Assembly: GCA_015478775.1 (NCBI GenBank)
Contig: JADMKP010000012.1
Location: 62,001-126,000, forward strand
Direction of reading: 5' to 3'
Source of the DNA: Fermentimonas sp.
GTDB lineage: Bacteria; Bacteroidota; Bacteroidia; Bacteroidales; Dysgonomonadaceae
Length of the DNA stretch: 64,000 bases
The notes below the pieces were generated by a model. It was given only the letters and a program-made list of their open reading frames with translations, ran no database searches and was not told where the DNA came from. Positions within the stretch are counted from its first letter, which is position 1. Each line of letters starts with the position of its first letter. The translations under genes and the position numbers were made by a program. This document shows, piece by piece, positions 48,937 through 57,218 of the stretch.

Positions 48937-49725
48937 TTAATTCAGGTTGAACCTATATGTAATAGTACCTTGTTGGTTGTTAACCGAATTAATAGAATTG
49001 AACTTAGTGTTCCTTGCAGCTCTTAAAGCCTCATTTAATAGAGCTGAGTTAGGCGCGTTTGTGCCACGTCCAATTTCAGCATGTATAACTTTTCCTCCGG
49101 GATCAACTGTTATGTTAACAACCACAGTGCCAAAATCGTTCACGTTATATGTAGGTTGAACCAGTCCGCCACTACCCAAACTTCTACCGCCTAAATTAAA
49201 TGAACCAATTCCTCCTGTACCTATTGGAGAACCCTGAGAAGAATTACCTGTTGATACACCTTGTGTTCCTGTACCTTCGGTATTGCCACGACTTTCATTG
49301 TTTTCTCCAAATAGTCCGGACATTTGATCGTTAATCTGTCTTGCTTGAGCTTCTTTTTCTCTTCTTATTCGTTCCAACTCTTCCACTCTTCTTCTCTCAG
49401 CTTCCAGTTCCTCACGTCTGCGTTGTTCTTCTCTCTGAGCCTCAATATCAATCGTAGGTTCATTGTTCTGAGTAATAAACTCTTCCGTTTGTGGTTGAGG
49501 AGGTGCCTCTACCTGAGGTGTAGGAACTGGAGTCACTTCATTGTATGGTGACTCAAATGCTCCGTAAGCATTTTCTGTAGTTCCAAACATAACTGGTATG
49601 CCTTCTAATTCTTCAGGAGGAGTTGCCATCGTGAAATATGTAAATAAAAGCAACAGAAAAAGCAACACTGTAAACAATATTGTTCCAATAATTCCTCCTA
49701 TTTTCTCCCTCGAAACTTTTTTCAT
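48937..49725 (-). CDS. TonB-like energy transducer
   Basis: A 262-residue protein with one N-terminal membrane span (TILFTVLLFLLLLFTYF), a Pro-rich stretch (VTPVPTPQVEAPPQPQ) and a charged coiled coil of about 40 residues (EEQRRREELEAERRRVEELE). A Gly/Ser-rich linker and a C-terminal TonB/TolA-like domain (GTVVVNITVDPGGKVIHAEIGRG) follow. It would transmit proton-motive force to outer-membrane transporters. Together with exbD and exbB just upstream it forms a complete set (gaps of 15 and 39 bases). It could serve the SusC proteins of this window, though such sets are shared genome-wide and a Tol-type role is also possible. Confidence 0.88.
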   Translation of the reverse strand: MKKVSREKIGGIIGTILFTVLLFLLLLFTYFTMATPPEELEGIPVMFGTTENAYGAFESPYNEVTPVPTPQVEAPPQPQTEEFITQNNEPTIDIEAQREEQRRREELEAERRRVEELERIRREKEAQARQINDQMSGLFGENNESRGNTEGTGTQGVSTGNSSQGSPIGTGGIGSFNLGGRSLGSGGLVQPTYNVNDFGTVVVNITVDPGGKVIHAEIGRGTNAPNSALLNEALRAARNTKFNSINSVNNQQGTITYRFNLN

Positions 49726-49740
49726 AAGCTAATTGAAGCT

Positions 49741-50148
49741 TTAGTTCGGCCTGGTCATCAGTACCATTCTAAACTGATTCTGATTAGCAATATCTAATAT
49801 CCGAACGATTTCTCTATAAGGAACACTTTCATCGGCATATAATGCAACAAAAATATCTGGATCGGCAGTATAAATGGATTGCAGAAAAGGTGTTATATCT
49901 TCAAATGCTATCTCTCGCTCAGTTTCATTAGCATTTGCAACGTAATAGTTGAGAGCTTTGTCAATTGTAACTCTGGTTATAGGTTTAGCTTGCGCTTGTT
50001 GTTGAGACCTTGGCAGTAACACCTGTATAGCATTTGGTACTACAATTGTAGAAGTAATCATAAAAAATATAAGCAGTAGGAAAATCACGTCAGTCATGGA
50101 AGCCATACTGAAATTAGTTTCTATGCGAAATCGTTGTTTAAGTGCCAT
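49741..50148 (-). CDS. exbD: ExbD/TolR-type biopolymer transport protein
   Basis: A 135-residue protein with one membrane span near residues 15-38 (MTDVIFLLLIFFMITSTIV). The span carries the Asp that is conserved as the proton-carrying residue in the family. The periplasmic domain ends ILDIANQNQFRMVLMTRPN. It forms the motor with ExbB. Only one ExbD copy is present in this set. Confidence 0.92.
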   Translation of the reverse strand: MALKQRFRIETNFSMASMTDVIFLLLIFFMITSTIVVPNAIQVLLPRSQQQAQAKPITRVTIDKALNYYVANANETEREIAFEDITPFLQSIYTADPDIFVALYADESVPYREIVRILDIANQNQFRMVLMTRPN

Positions 50149-50187
50149 ATCTTATAGTTCGGATAATATGTTTATATTAAGAAAAAC

Positions 50188-50898
50188 TTAAGCAGCTGGC
50201 TCATTGAGGATATCCATGAATTCCATAATCCTCATTTCCAATCGGTTTACAATACCTTTGATTCGAGTAGTTAAGTAGTTGAAAGCAAAAAGAGCAATGA
50301 TACCTACAATTAAACCACCCACGGTTGTAACCAAAGCCTCGTAAATACCTGTAGACAGAATATTTACATTCACATTAGTGCCCGCGCTCGCCATGTCCAT
50401 AAACGCTTTTACCATACCGGTAACTGTACCAAGAAATCCCACCATAGGAGCACCTGATGCTGCAGTAGCGAGTATGGGTAGTCCTTTTTCAAGATGAGAT
50501 ATTTCAATATTACCCTGATTTTCTATTGCCGACATAACATCAGATGTTGGTCTGCCCAGTCTAGAAATACCTTTTTCTACCATTCTGGATGTAGGTGTTT
50601 CAGTTTTCCTGCATAAATTTACTGCAGCATCAATTTTACCATCATGAATATAATCTTTAATCCTATTCATAAAGGAATTGTCCTCCTTAGCAGCTTTATT
50701 TATTACGAGTGTACGTTCAATTAATACGTAAATCGACATTAATAAAAGTATAAGGAGGATAATCATTAACCATCCACCTTTTAAGGCTAGCTCAAAAGCA
50801 TTCATTGTAACTGCTGTAACTTCAGCTGTTGACTGTGGCATTGTCTGGAATACAGTCTGTGCTGTATCAGCTAACGAAGGTATTTGCAAAAAGATCAT
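50188..50898 (-). CDS. exbB: ExbB/MotA/TolQ proton channel protein
   Basis: A 236-residue membrane protein with three spans, at about 35-55, 145-170 and 185-210. The family core is LPILATAASGAPMVGFLGTVTGM followed by GIYEALVTTVGGLIVGI. It is the first gene of the exbB-exbD-tonB set and probably co-transcribed with the DJ-1 gene beyond. The region before the start is AT-rich and no consensus promoter was seen. Confidence 0.93.
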   Translation of the reverse strand: MIFLQIPSLADTAQTVFQTMPQSTAEVTAVTMNAFELALKGGWLMIILLILLLMSIYVLIERTLVINKAAKEDNSFMNRIKDYIHDGKIDAAVNLCRKTETPTSRMVEKGISRLGRPTSDVMSAIENQGNIEISHLEKGLPILATAASGAPMVGFLGTVTGMVKAFMDMASAGTNVNVNILSTGIYEALVTTVGGLIVGIIALFAFNYLTTRIKGIVNRLEMRIMEFMDILNEPAA

Positions 50899-50966
50899 AC
50901 TTATAATATACTATTAATTAGTTATATGAATTATTTTTGTTTTATAAAGATATAAATTTTGGCTTA

Positions 50967-51698
50967 TCAAACCTCAGATGTAGGTGCTTTTAAACAATCT
51001 TTATACGCTTTTATTGTTTTTTCTAATCCCAAATAAAGCGCATCACATATAAGTGAATGACCAATTGAAACTTCCTTAAGCCAAGGAATATTCATGAACA
51101 AGTAATTAAGATTTTCTAAATTTAAATCATGTCCGGCATTAATTCCTAAACCAAGATTTTTTGCAAGTGTTGCAGCTTCTACATAAGGTTGCACTGCTTT
51201 TTCCTTATTATGTGGATACTGTTCGGCATACGGACCCGTATATAATTCTATCCTATCAGCCCCAATTTGTGAGGCCATACGTATCATTTCAGGTATAGGA
51301 TCAACAAATATTGATGTTCTTACACCCATCGATTGAAATCGCCCAACTATATCTGTCAGAAAATCTTTGTGAACTATAGTATCCCATCCTGCATTTGATG
51401 TTAGAGCGTCTGTAGCATCAGGGACTAGTGTTACCTGAGTTGGTCTAATTTTTCCAATAAGAGAAATAAATTCAGTATTTGGATTTCCTTCTATATTAAA
51501 TTCTGTATTTACTTTAGATTGAAGATCATATACATCTATGTATTTTATATGTCTTTGATCTGGTCTTGGGTGAATGGTTATACCTTCAGCACCAAATTTC
51601 TGGCAGTCAATTGCCACTTTCACTACATCTGGAATATTTCCACCCCTAGAATTTCTAAGAGTAGCAACCTTGTTCACATTTACACTAAGTTTAGTCAT
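50967..51698 (-). CDS. pdxJ: Pyridoxine 5'-phosphate synthase
   Basis: A 243-residue TIM-barrel protein of normal length for PdxJ. It joins 3-amino-2-oxopropyl phosphate and deoxyxylulose 5-phosphate to make pyridoxine 5'-phosphate. Conserved segments are [41 protein letters not shown] and [13 protein letters not shown], followed by [18 protein letters not shown]. It is divergent from the ACT-like gene and nadK, an order also seen in Bacteroides. Confidence 0.96.
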   Translation of the reverse strand: MTKLSVNVNKVATLRNSRGGNIPDVVKVAIDCQKFGAEGITIHPRPDQRHIKYIDVYDLQSKVNTEFNIEGNPNTEFISLIGKIRPTQVTLVPDATDALTSNAGWDTIVHKDFLTDIVGRFQSMGVRTSIFVDPIPEMIRMASQIGADRIELYTGPYAEQYPHNKEKAVQPYVEAATLAKNLGLGINAGHDLNLENLNYLFMNIPWLKEVSIGHSLICDALYLGLEKTIKAYKDCLKAPTSEV

Positions 51699-51819
51699 AT
51701 ATTAATTACAAACAATTTAATACAAATTGGTGGGTTTCTATAAAAATTTAAAATTTAAAAATTAAATAGTATGAGGAGTTTTAAATACGCAAAATTTCAC
51801 CATCTTTGTAATACTGGTA

Positions 51820-51851
51820 CAAAAGTAATACGAAATAACCATTTTCTCAAT
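51820..51851 (-). promoter_or_regulatory. Possible pdxJ promoter
   Basis: On the minus strand, TACTTTTG (51827-51820) fits the -7 element. A TTG-containing ATTG (51851-51848) lies 20 bases upstream. It overlaps the start codon of the divergent gene at 51850. The leader would be about 115 bases. Confidence 0.4.
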
Positions 51852-52227
51852 GTCGACGAAAGAATTTATTAAAAATCAGGTAGAAAAGTTATTAAAACCA
51901 TTAGCTCCTGAACATTTTACAGAGCTTTCGGAGAACGAGAATTCTCTGATAATTCTGGAAATTCCTTTAAAGGACTACTTGTTAACAGAGATTGCAAGAA
52001 TCGTAGAAAGTAATAATGCTCATATAATTGCTTTATCGGTTTTCCCTATTTCCGTAAATGCAGAATTGCTTGTTTCATTAAAACTCGACATTTCAGATTT
52101 AACTTCCGTCTTGAGAAGTTTCGAGAGATTTAATTATAAAGTGGTTTATTTTTACATGAAGGAGGGTATAATTACTGATATTCAGAAAGAAAGGTTAGAC
52201 GAGCTGTTGTATTACCTTGATATGTAG
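51850..52227 (+). CDS. ACT-like domain protein, apparently a CBS-domain protein that lost its CBS pair
   Basis: A 125-residue protein. From about residue 30 onward (SLIILEIPLKDYLLTEIARIV, AELLVSLKLDISDLTSVLRSFERF, a Tyr-rich strand, DELLYYLDM) it matches, as remembered, the C-terminal ACT-like domain of the ~220-residue CBS-domain protein that lies between pdxJ and nadK in Bacteroides. The first ~15 residues (MSTKEFIKNQVEKLL) also resemble that protein's N terminus. The two CBS domains that should lie between are missing, yet the frame is intact and the stop is in the normal place. Function is unknown; loss of CBS domains would remove nucleotide sensing. Confidence 0.75.
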   Translation: MSTKEFIKNQVEKLLKPLAPEHFTELSENENSLIILEIPLKDYLLTEIARIVESNNAHIIALSVFPISVNAELLVSLKLDISDLTSVLRSFERFNYKVVYFYMKEGIITDIQKERLDELLYYLDM

Positions 52228-52274
52228 AAATAATTAATTATTTTGATTTAATTCACAAAGATATTCCTGATTAT

Positions 52275-53171
52275 ATGAAGTTTGCGCTTTTTGGAAGCAT
52301 GTTTCCCGACAGAACCGCGAAAGCGGAAGAACAGATACTTGGTGTGTGTGAATCTATTATTAAACATGGAGGAAAATTATGTCTCACAGAAAATTTCTTC
52401 CTTACGTTACCACTTTATATAAAACAAAAACTTGTAAATGTATGTGAACTAGTTGAAGAACTACCTAAAGTTGACATGGCAGTTAGTGTTGGTGGAGATG
52501 GTACTTTCTTGCGAACTGCCACAGCTGTAGGAAATACTGGCATTCCTGTATTAGGTATAAATACCGGTAGATTAGGATTTCTGGCAGCTATAAACTATTC
52601 TGATGTTGATGAAACATTAAAAGAGGTGATGGAGGGTAATTATAGAGAAGAGGAAAGAACTCAGTTGAAAATGTCAACTGATGAAACATTTCCACCCGAG
52701 CACTTCAATACAAACGCTTTAAATGAAATAGCCCTTCTAAAACAAGATACTGCATCTATGCTCTCAATTCATGCTTATATTAATAATGATTATTTAACAT
52801 CATATCAGGCAGACGGTCTCATCGTTGCTACTCCTACCGGATCAACCGCATATTCATTAAGTATTGGCGGATCAATTCTTTCACCTACCACTCCTAGTAT
52901 AATTTTATCAGCAATCGCACCTCATAATCTAACTTCGCGTTCGTTAGTTGTAGACGACAGCAGCATAATTTCATTAAAAGTTGAGAGTCGGAGTCACATG
53001 TTTCTTGTATCAGTTGATGGCCAGTCTCGAGTACTTGATGAGACTGTTAGCATTCAGATTAGAAAGGCCGACTATACTCTACGTGTAGTAAAAAGGGTAG
53101 GGCGCACTTTTTATGAAACCCTTCGAGACAAACTTATGTGGGGAGCCGACGTTAGAAAACAGCAGAAATAA
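52275..53171 (+). CDS. nadK: NAD kinase
   Basis: A 298-residue enzyme that phosphorylates NAD to NADP in the cytosol. The GGDGTFLRTA motif binds ATP/NAD. NTGRLGFLAAI, NALNEIALLK and DGLIVATPTGSTAYSLSIGG are the remaining family signatures. The gene follows the ACT-like gene by 47 bases in the same direction, so the two probably share a transcript. Confidence 0.97.
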   Translation: MKFALFGSMFPDRTAKAEEQILGVCESIIKHGGKLCLTENFFLTLPLYIKQKLVNVCELVEELPKVDMAVSVGGDGTFLRTATAVGNTGIPVLGINTGRLGFLAAINYSDVDETLKEVMEGNYREEERTQLKMSTDETFPPEHFNTNALNEIALLKQDTASMLSIHAYINNDYLTSYQADGLIVATPTGSTAYSLSIGGSILSPTTPSIILSAIAPHNLTSRSLVVDDSSIISLKVESRSHMFLVSVDGQSRVLDETVSIQIRKADYTLRVVKRVGRTFYETLRDKLMWGADVRKQQK

Positions 53172-53184
53172 TTAATCAATCTAT

Positions 53185-53206
53185 ATATTAATTAGTTAAT
53201 TAATAT
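53185..53206. repeat. AT-only inverted repeat in a convergent gap
   Basis: ATATTAATTA (53185-53194) and TAATTAATAT (53197-53206) are perfect arms with a 2-base centre. It lies between the ends of nadK and the small OadG-like gene. It lacks GC pairs, so it would be a weak terminator at best. Confidence 0.35.
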
Positions 53207-53219
53207 CAGACTAAGTTAT

Positions 53220-53369
53220 CTATTCATCAATTTTCTTTTTGCTTATATCCTCGTATGGGAACCATTTTTCAAGTCCCTTAATCATGAGGAAGAAAATGAA
53301 CATAAAAATGAATATACCCACTATTCCTACTAATGCTATAAAGAGTGCCGTTTCTATTGTTGGAGTCAT
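53220..53369 (-). CDS. OadG-related small membrane subunit
   Basis: A 49-residue open frame with one membrane span (ALFIALVGIVGIFIFMFIFF) and a charged C terminus (EKWFPYEDISKKKIDE). Its size and MTPTIETALFIAL start resemble the small OadG-related subunits found next to sodium-pumping decarboxylase beta subunits in Bacteroidetes. It lies 74 bases after the second OadB gene on the same strand, which supports a shared operon. In OadG the single span anchors the complex. The call rests on size, topology and position, since little sequence is available. Confidence 0.75.
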   Translation of the reverse strand: MTPTIETALFIALVGIVGIFIFMFIFFLMIKGLEKWFPYEDISKKKIDE

Positions 53370-53443
53370 ATTATATTCTTTAAATTATGAGACTCGTTTA
53401 TTCTAAGATACTATTTGTATTATGATAAAAAATTGATTTATCA

Positions 53444-54595
53444 TCACGCCAGTAATGGAACTAAAGTTAATATAATACCTCCCGCTACAACTGATCCAAT
53501 TTGTCCACCCACATTAGCACTAATTGCAGGCATAAGCAAATAGTTGTATGGATCTTCTTTTTGACCCATTTGATGAATTACTCTAGCTGACATTGGAAAT
53601 GCAGATATTCCGCATGCACCTATCATTGGATTAATTTTATTACCCTCTTTTCTAAATATATTAAGAAATTTAGCGAAGATAACACCACCAAAAGTGTCAA
53701 AGACAAATGCAAAGAGTCCCAACCCAATTATTATAAGAGTATCAAACCTTATAAATCTATCTGCTGTCATTGTACTTGCAATTGTTATTCCAAGCAAAAT
53801 GGTAACCAAACTTGAGAGTTCATTTTGAGCAGATAATGAAAGTTTATTTAATACACCACATTCACGAATTAAGTTACCAAACATTAAGAACCCAATAAGA
53901 GCCAGTGAAGACGGTGCAATTATTCCAGCTGCAATAGTTATAACAATAGGAAATGCTATTAGAGCTTTCTTAGATATCTGTTTATTTGCATCAGTTGTCA
54001 TTCTTATTAAACGCTCTTTTTTAGAGGTCAGCATTTTAATAACAGGAGGCTGTATAATTGGCACCAAGGCCATATAAGAGTACGCGGCAACAGATATGGG
54101 CCCAAGCATGTGAGGGGCAAATCTAGATGCAACAACTATTGAGGTTGGACCATCAGCAGCACCTATAATTCCAATAGAAGCAGCTTCTCGGATATCATAC
54201 CCGAGAAGTGCTGCTAATATCATTGTCATAAAAATACCGAATTGAGCGGCTGCTCCAAATAAAAGGAGTGAAGGATTGCGAAAGAGAGATGAAAAATCTA
54301 TCATAGCCCCTATTGCGATAAAAATTAGTAGTGGAAATATTTCCGTTGCAATACCTGCATCAAAAAAGATGTTTAACACACCTTCCAAGGCTTCACCAGT
54401 TGACGGATCAATCTGGGTAATAGCTGAAGACAAAGGTATATTAACTAATATTGCACCAAATCCCATTGGAAGTAGCAGAGTTGGTTCATAATTTTTAGCA
54501 ATTGCTAAATAAATAAGAACAATTCCTACACCAATCATTATCAAATGTTGCCATGTCATTCCTGATATAGCAGGTAACAGCTGTTCAAATTGCAT
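53444..54595 (-). CDS. Sodium-translocating decarboxylase beta subunit (second copy)
   Basis: A 383-residue polytopic membrane protein of the OadB/MmdB/GcdB family, which couples decarboxylation of carboxybiotin to Na+ export. The key Asp is in GAADGPTSIV. The Asn, Ser and Arg known from Klebsiella OadB (N373, S382, R389) are found at the same spacing in NPMIGACGISAFPMSAR. SYMALVPIIQPPV is also conserved. The copy looks fully functional. It lies 41 bases after the first beta subunit gene and is clearly diverged from it. It probably pairs with the small OadG-like protein downstream. Confidence 0.95.
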   Translation of the reverse strand: MQFEQLLPAISGMTWQHLIMIGVGIVLIYLAIAKNYEPTLLLPMGFGAILVNIPLSSAITQIDPSTGEALEGVLNIFFDAGIATEIFPLLIFIAIGAMIDFSSLFRNPSLLLFGAAAQFGIFMTMILAALLGYDIREAASIGIIGAADGPTSIVVASRFAPHMLGPISVAAYSYMALVPIIQPPVIKMLTSKKERLIRMTTDANKQISKKALIAFPIVITIAAGIIAPSSLALIGFLMFGNLIRECGVLNKLSLSAQNELSSLVTILLGITIASTMTADRFIRFDTLIIIGLGLFAFVFDTFGGVIFAKFLNIFRKEGNKINPMIGACGISAFPMSARVIHQMGQKEDPYNYLLMPAISANVGGQIGSVVAGGIILTLVPLLA

Positions 54596-54636
54596 CTATA
54601 CTTATATAATAGATATTTTTATTTACAAAACATTAT

Positions 54637-55794
54637 TTAATAAAGAAATCCAAGAAGAATACCGGCTGCTACAGCTGATCCAATAACACCCGCTACATTA
54701 GGTCCCATTGCATGCATCAATAGATAGTTCGTTGGGTTATACTCCAATCCAAGTACCTGAGAAATACGAGCTGAATCGGGAACGGCAGATACACCTGAGT
54801 TACCAATTAAAGGATTAATCTTTTTCTCAGGCGGTAGTATTAAATTGAGAAGCTTAACAAATATTATCCCAGCACAAGTAGCAATAATAAAAGACAGTGC
54901 TCCAATAATAAATATTTTAAGTGAATCTATTTTTAAGAATGTAGTTGCTTGTGTTGAGATTCCTACTGTTAATCCAAGAAGAATTGTAACAATATCAATT
55001 AATGGGCCTCTTGCTGTTTCAGCAAGGCGTCGTGTAACACCAGATTCTTTTAGCAGGTTACCAAAGAAAAGCATACCAACCAAAGGTAAACCAGAGGGAA
55101 CTAAAAATGTAGTTAAGAGCATACCCATAATTGGGAATAAAATCTTTTCAGTCTGAGAAACAACTCGAGGTGTCTTCATTTTCATTACACGCTCTTTCTT
55201 GGTTGTTAATAGTCTCATAAATGGAGGCTGTATAACAGGTACCAATGCCATATAAGAATATGCTGATATCGCCACAGCCCCTAAAAGATGAGGGGCAAGT
55301 TTTGAAGTTGTGAAAATAGCTGTAGGTCCGTCTGCACCTCCAATTATACCAATGGCTCCTGCTTCATTTGGAGCAAATCCCGCCTCTATTGCAATAATAT
55401 ATGCACCAAAAATACCAAATTGTGCAGCTGCACCAATAAGTATTAATTTAGGATTAGCAATTAACGAAGAAAAATCAGTCATTGCACCAATACCAAGGAA
55501 AATAAGTGGTGGATACCAGCCTTGTACAACTCCTTGATATAGTATATTAAAAACCGAGCCTTCTTCGTAAATTCCAACCATTAATCCAGCGGATTCGTTG
55601 AAGGGTATATTTCCTATTAATATACCAAAACCTATAGGTATCAATAGTAATGGTTCATATTCTTTTGTTATTGCAAGAAAAATGAATAATAACCCAAAGA
55701 GGATCATTACGATGTGACCTATTTCAACATTTGCAAAACCTGTATTGCTCCAAAAGGATTGTAAATTATCTGTAAGTGAAAGTAGAGTGTTCAT
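54637..55794 (-). CDS. Sodium-translocating decarboxylase beta subunit (first copy)
   Basis: A 385-residue polytopic membrane protein of the OadB/MmdB family. The key Asp is in GGADGPTAIF. The Asn, Ser and Arg of the ion-binding region occur at the expected spacing in NPLIGNSGVSAVPDSAR. SYMALVPVIQPPF is conserved. It lies 15 bases after the biotin carrier gene and should be the membrane pump of the methylmalonyl-CoA decarboxylase complex encoded upstream. Confidence 0.96.
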   Translation of the reverse strand: MNTLLSLTDNLQSFWSNTGFANVEIGHIVMILFGLLFIFLAITKEYEPLLLIPIGFGILIGNIPFNESAGLMVGIYEEGSVFNILYQGVVQGWYPPLIFLGIGAMTDFSSLIANPKLILIGAAAQFGIFGAYIIAIEAGFAPNEAGAIGIIGGADGPTAIFTTSKLAPHLLGAVAISAYSYMALVPVIQPPFMRLLTTKKERVMKMKTPRVVSQTEKILFPIMGMLLTTFLVPSGLPLVGMLFFGNLLKESGVTRRLAETARGPLIDIVTILLGLTVGISTQATTFLKIDSLKIFIIGALSFIIATCAGIIFVKLLNLILPPEKKINPLIGNSGVSAVPDSARISQVLGLEYNPTNYLLMHAMGPNVAGVIGSAVAAGILLGFLY

Positions 55795-55809
55795 AGATTC
55801 TGCTGGTTT

Positions 55810-56256
55810 TTATTCAATTATTACGAGATTGGCTCCCTCGAGAACTGAATCTCCTTTTTGGATTAGAATTTCTACTATCTTTCCACTCGTATCTGCAAGA
55901 ATATTATTTTCCATCTTCATTGCTTCCAATATCAATAATGTATCACCCTTTTTAACAGAATCCCCTATTTTGCAACGAACGTCCAATATAACACCAGGAA
56001 GTGGTGATTCTACTGTTCTTTTCCCAGAGGAGCTAGAAGGTTTTGTGACAAGTGTTGTAGATGATGCTCTGTTTGAAACTGGTGAAGACTCTGTCAATTG
56101 GTGACGTTGCACTACTGATTTTGGCTTCTTTGTTTTAGGTTCTATTTCAACAGTAAAAGGTGTTCCATTTACTTCAAGTTCCACTAATTCGTTCTCAGAT
56201 TTAGTTACTACAACTCTATAAGGTGAACCATTTATTTTATATTTGAACTCTTTCAT
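55810..56256 (-). CDS. Biotin carrier subunit of the decarboxylase
   Basis: A 148-residue protein. The C-terminal ~70 residues form a biotinyl domain (SPLPGVILDVRCKIGD) with the biotinylated Lys in LEAMKMENNI. A Ser/Pro-rich linker (ESSPVSNRASSTTLVTKPSS) connects it to an N-terminal segment (FKYKINGSPYRVVVTKS) of the type found in gamma/delta subunits. It carries the carboxyl group from the carboxyltransferase to the membrane beta subunit. Confidence 0.94.
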   Translation of the reverse strand: MKEFKYKINGSPYRVVVTKSENELVELEVNGTPFTVEIEPKTKKPKSVVQRHQLTESSPVSNRASSTTLVTKPSSSSGKRTVESPLPGVILDVRCKIGDSVKKGDTLLILEAMKMENNILADTSGKIVEILIQKGDSVLEGANLVIIE

Positions 56257-56299
56257 AAGATTATGTTGTTTTTTTTTAATGAATCATTAAAATAGACTT

Positions 56300-57205
56300 T
56301 TACTTAGGTAATTGTCTTAATGTATGAATTTTTGAATTCCAGGGTGAATAATTTCTTTTAACCTGATCAATGGTTAATATTGTAGATTCAATATCATGTT
56401 GATCCTCATTCATTTCATGTATTGCTGCAGAAATTGCTGCCAGAACTTCACCCGAAAGTTGAGATTGACTACGAACTGCTGATAGCGTACCGCTCTTTGC
56501 AACATTTCTTTTAGATAGTCGTTTTGCGAAATTACCAGAAAGCTTAAAAAAGAGATATAAGCCTATTAATGCACCAAATACAACAAGCATTGATGTAATT
56601 GTTAACATACCTCCCCATGGATCATTCTCGCGCATATTTATTATCTTAGGGTTTTCCTCAAGTACAGCATTATTACTACTGGGAGTTACTCTTTCAAGTA
56701 CAGCTGCTTTAGTGTTATAGTTTTCATCATATTTAATTCCGTCCTCTGGATACCCATAGGTTTTATCAATAGGAATTCCTGCAGGAATTATGATTTCATC
56801 CAGCAAAGTAGTGCCATCATTCTCATATAGTGCAATATAGTTTTCTTTTGAAGGATCTAATTCAAAACTTACATGAAAGGTACCATTAAAAGGGTTTCCA
56901 TCAGCAAAAAATAATGCATGCTGATGTGGTTTAATTTGTGTTAAAACATCTCCTCTTGGTATAGGGTATTTAGTTGGGTTATTACGGTCATTTGTAAGAT
57001 AACGTCCACCTAAATTCATAGTCGCGGCTGTGTTGTTATATATTTCAATCCATCCACTTCTTTTTCCAAAATTGTCCACATAATTTGTTTCATTTGAAAC
57101 CATTACTTCGTTAATTACCCATTCAGAGTTCTTTATTTTATTTGAACAACCTATAAGAAATGCTGAAACAAGGAAAAGAGATGTAATTAGTTTAATAATT
57201 CTCAT
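56300..57205 (-). CDS. OadG-type subunit with an N-terminal lamin-tail domain
   Basis: From the ATG at 57205 (MRIIKLITS) this encodes 301 residues; an upstream in-frame start at 57322 would overlap mmdA and hide the signal peptide. The lipobox AFLIGCSN is followed by a lamin-tail-like beta-sandwich of about 160 residues (WVINEVMVSNETNYVDNFG, SGWIEIYNNTAATMNLGG). A membrane span follows (MLTITSMLVVFGALIGLYLFF), then a cytosolic OadG-like tail. The extracytoplasmic domain is far larger than in classical OadG (about 85 residues). It lies 13 bases after mmdA and 43 before the biotin carrier gene. It likely anchors the decarboxylase complex; the role of the outer domain is unknown. Confidence 0.85.
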   Translation of the reverse strand: MRIIKLITSLFLVSAFLIGCSNKIKNSEWVINEVMVSNETNYVDNFGKRSGWIEIYNNTAATMNLGGRYLTNDRNNPTKYPIPRGDVLTQIKPHQHALFFADGNPFNGTFHVSFELDPSKENYIALYENDGTTLLDEIIIPAGIPIDKTYGYPEDGIKYDENYNTKAAVLERVTPSSNNAVLEENPKIINMRENDPWGGMLTITSMLVVFGALIGLYLFFKLSGNFAKRLSKRNVAKSGTLSAVRSQSQLSGEVLAAISAAIHEMNEDQHDIESTILTIDQVKRNYSPWNSKIHTLRQLPK

Positions 57206-57218
57206 ATTCAAATGCTTT

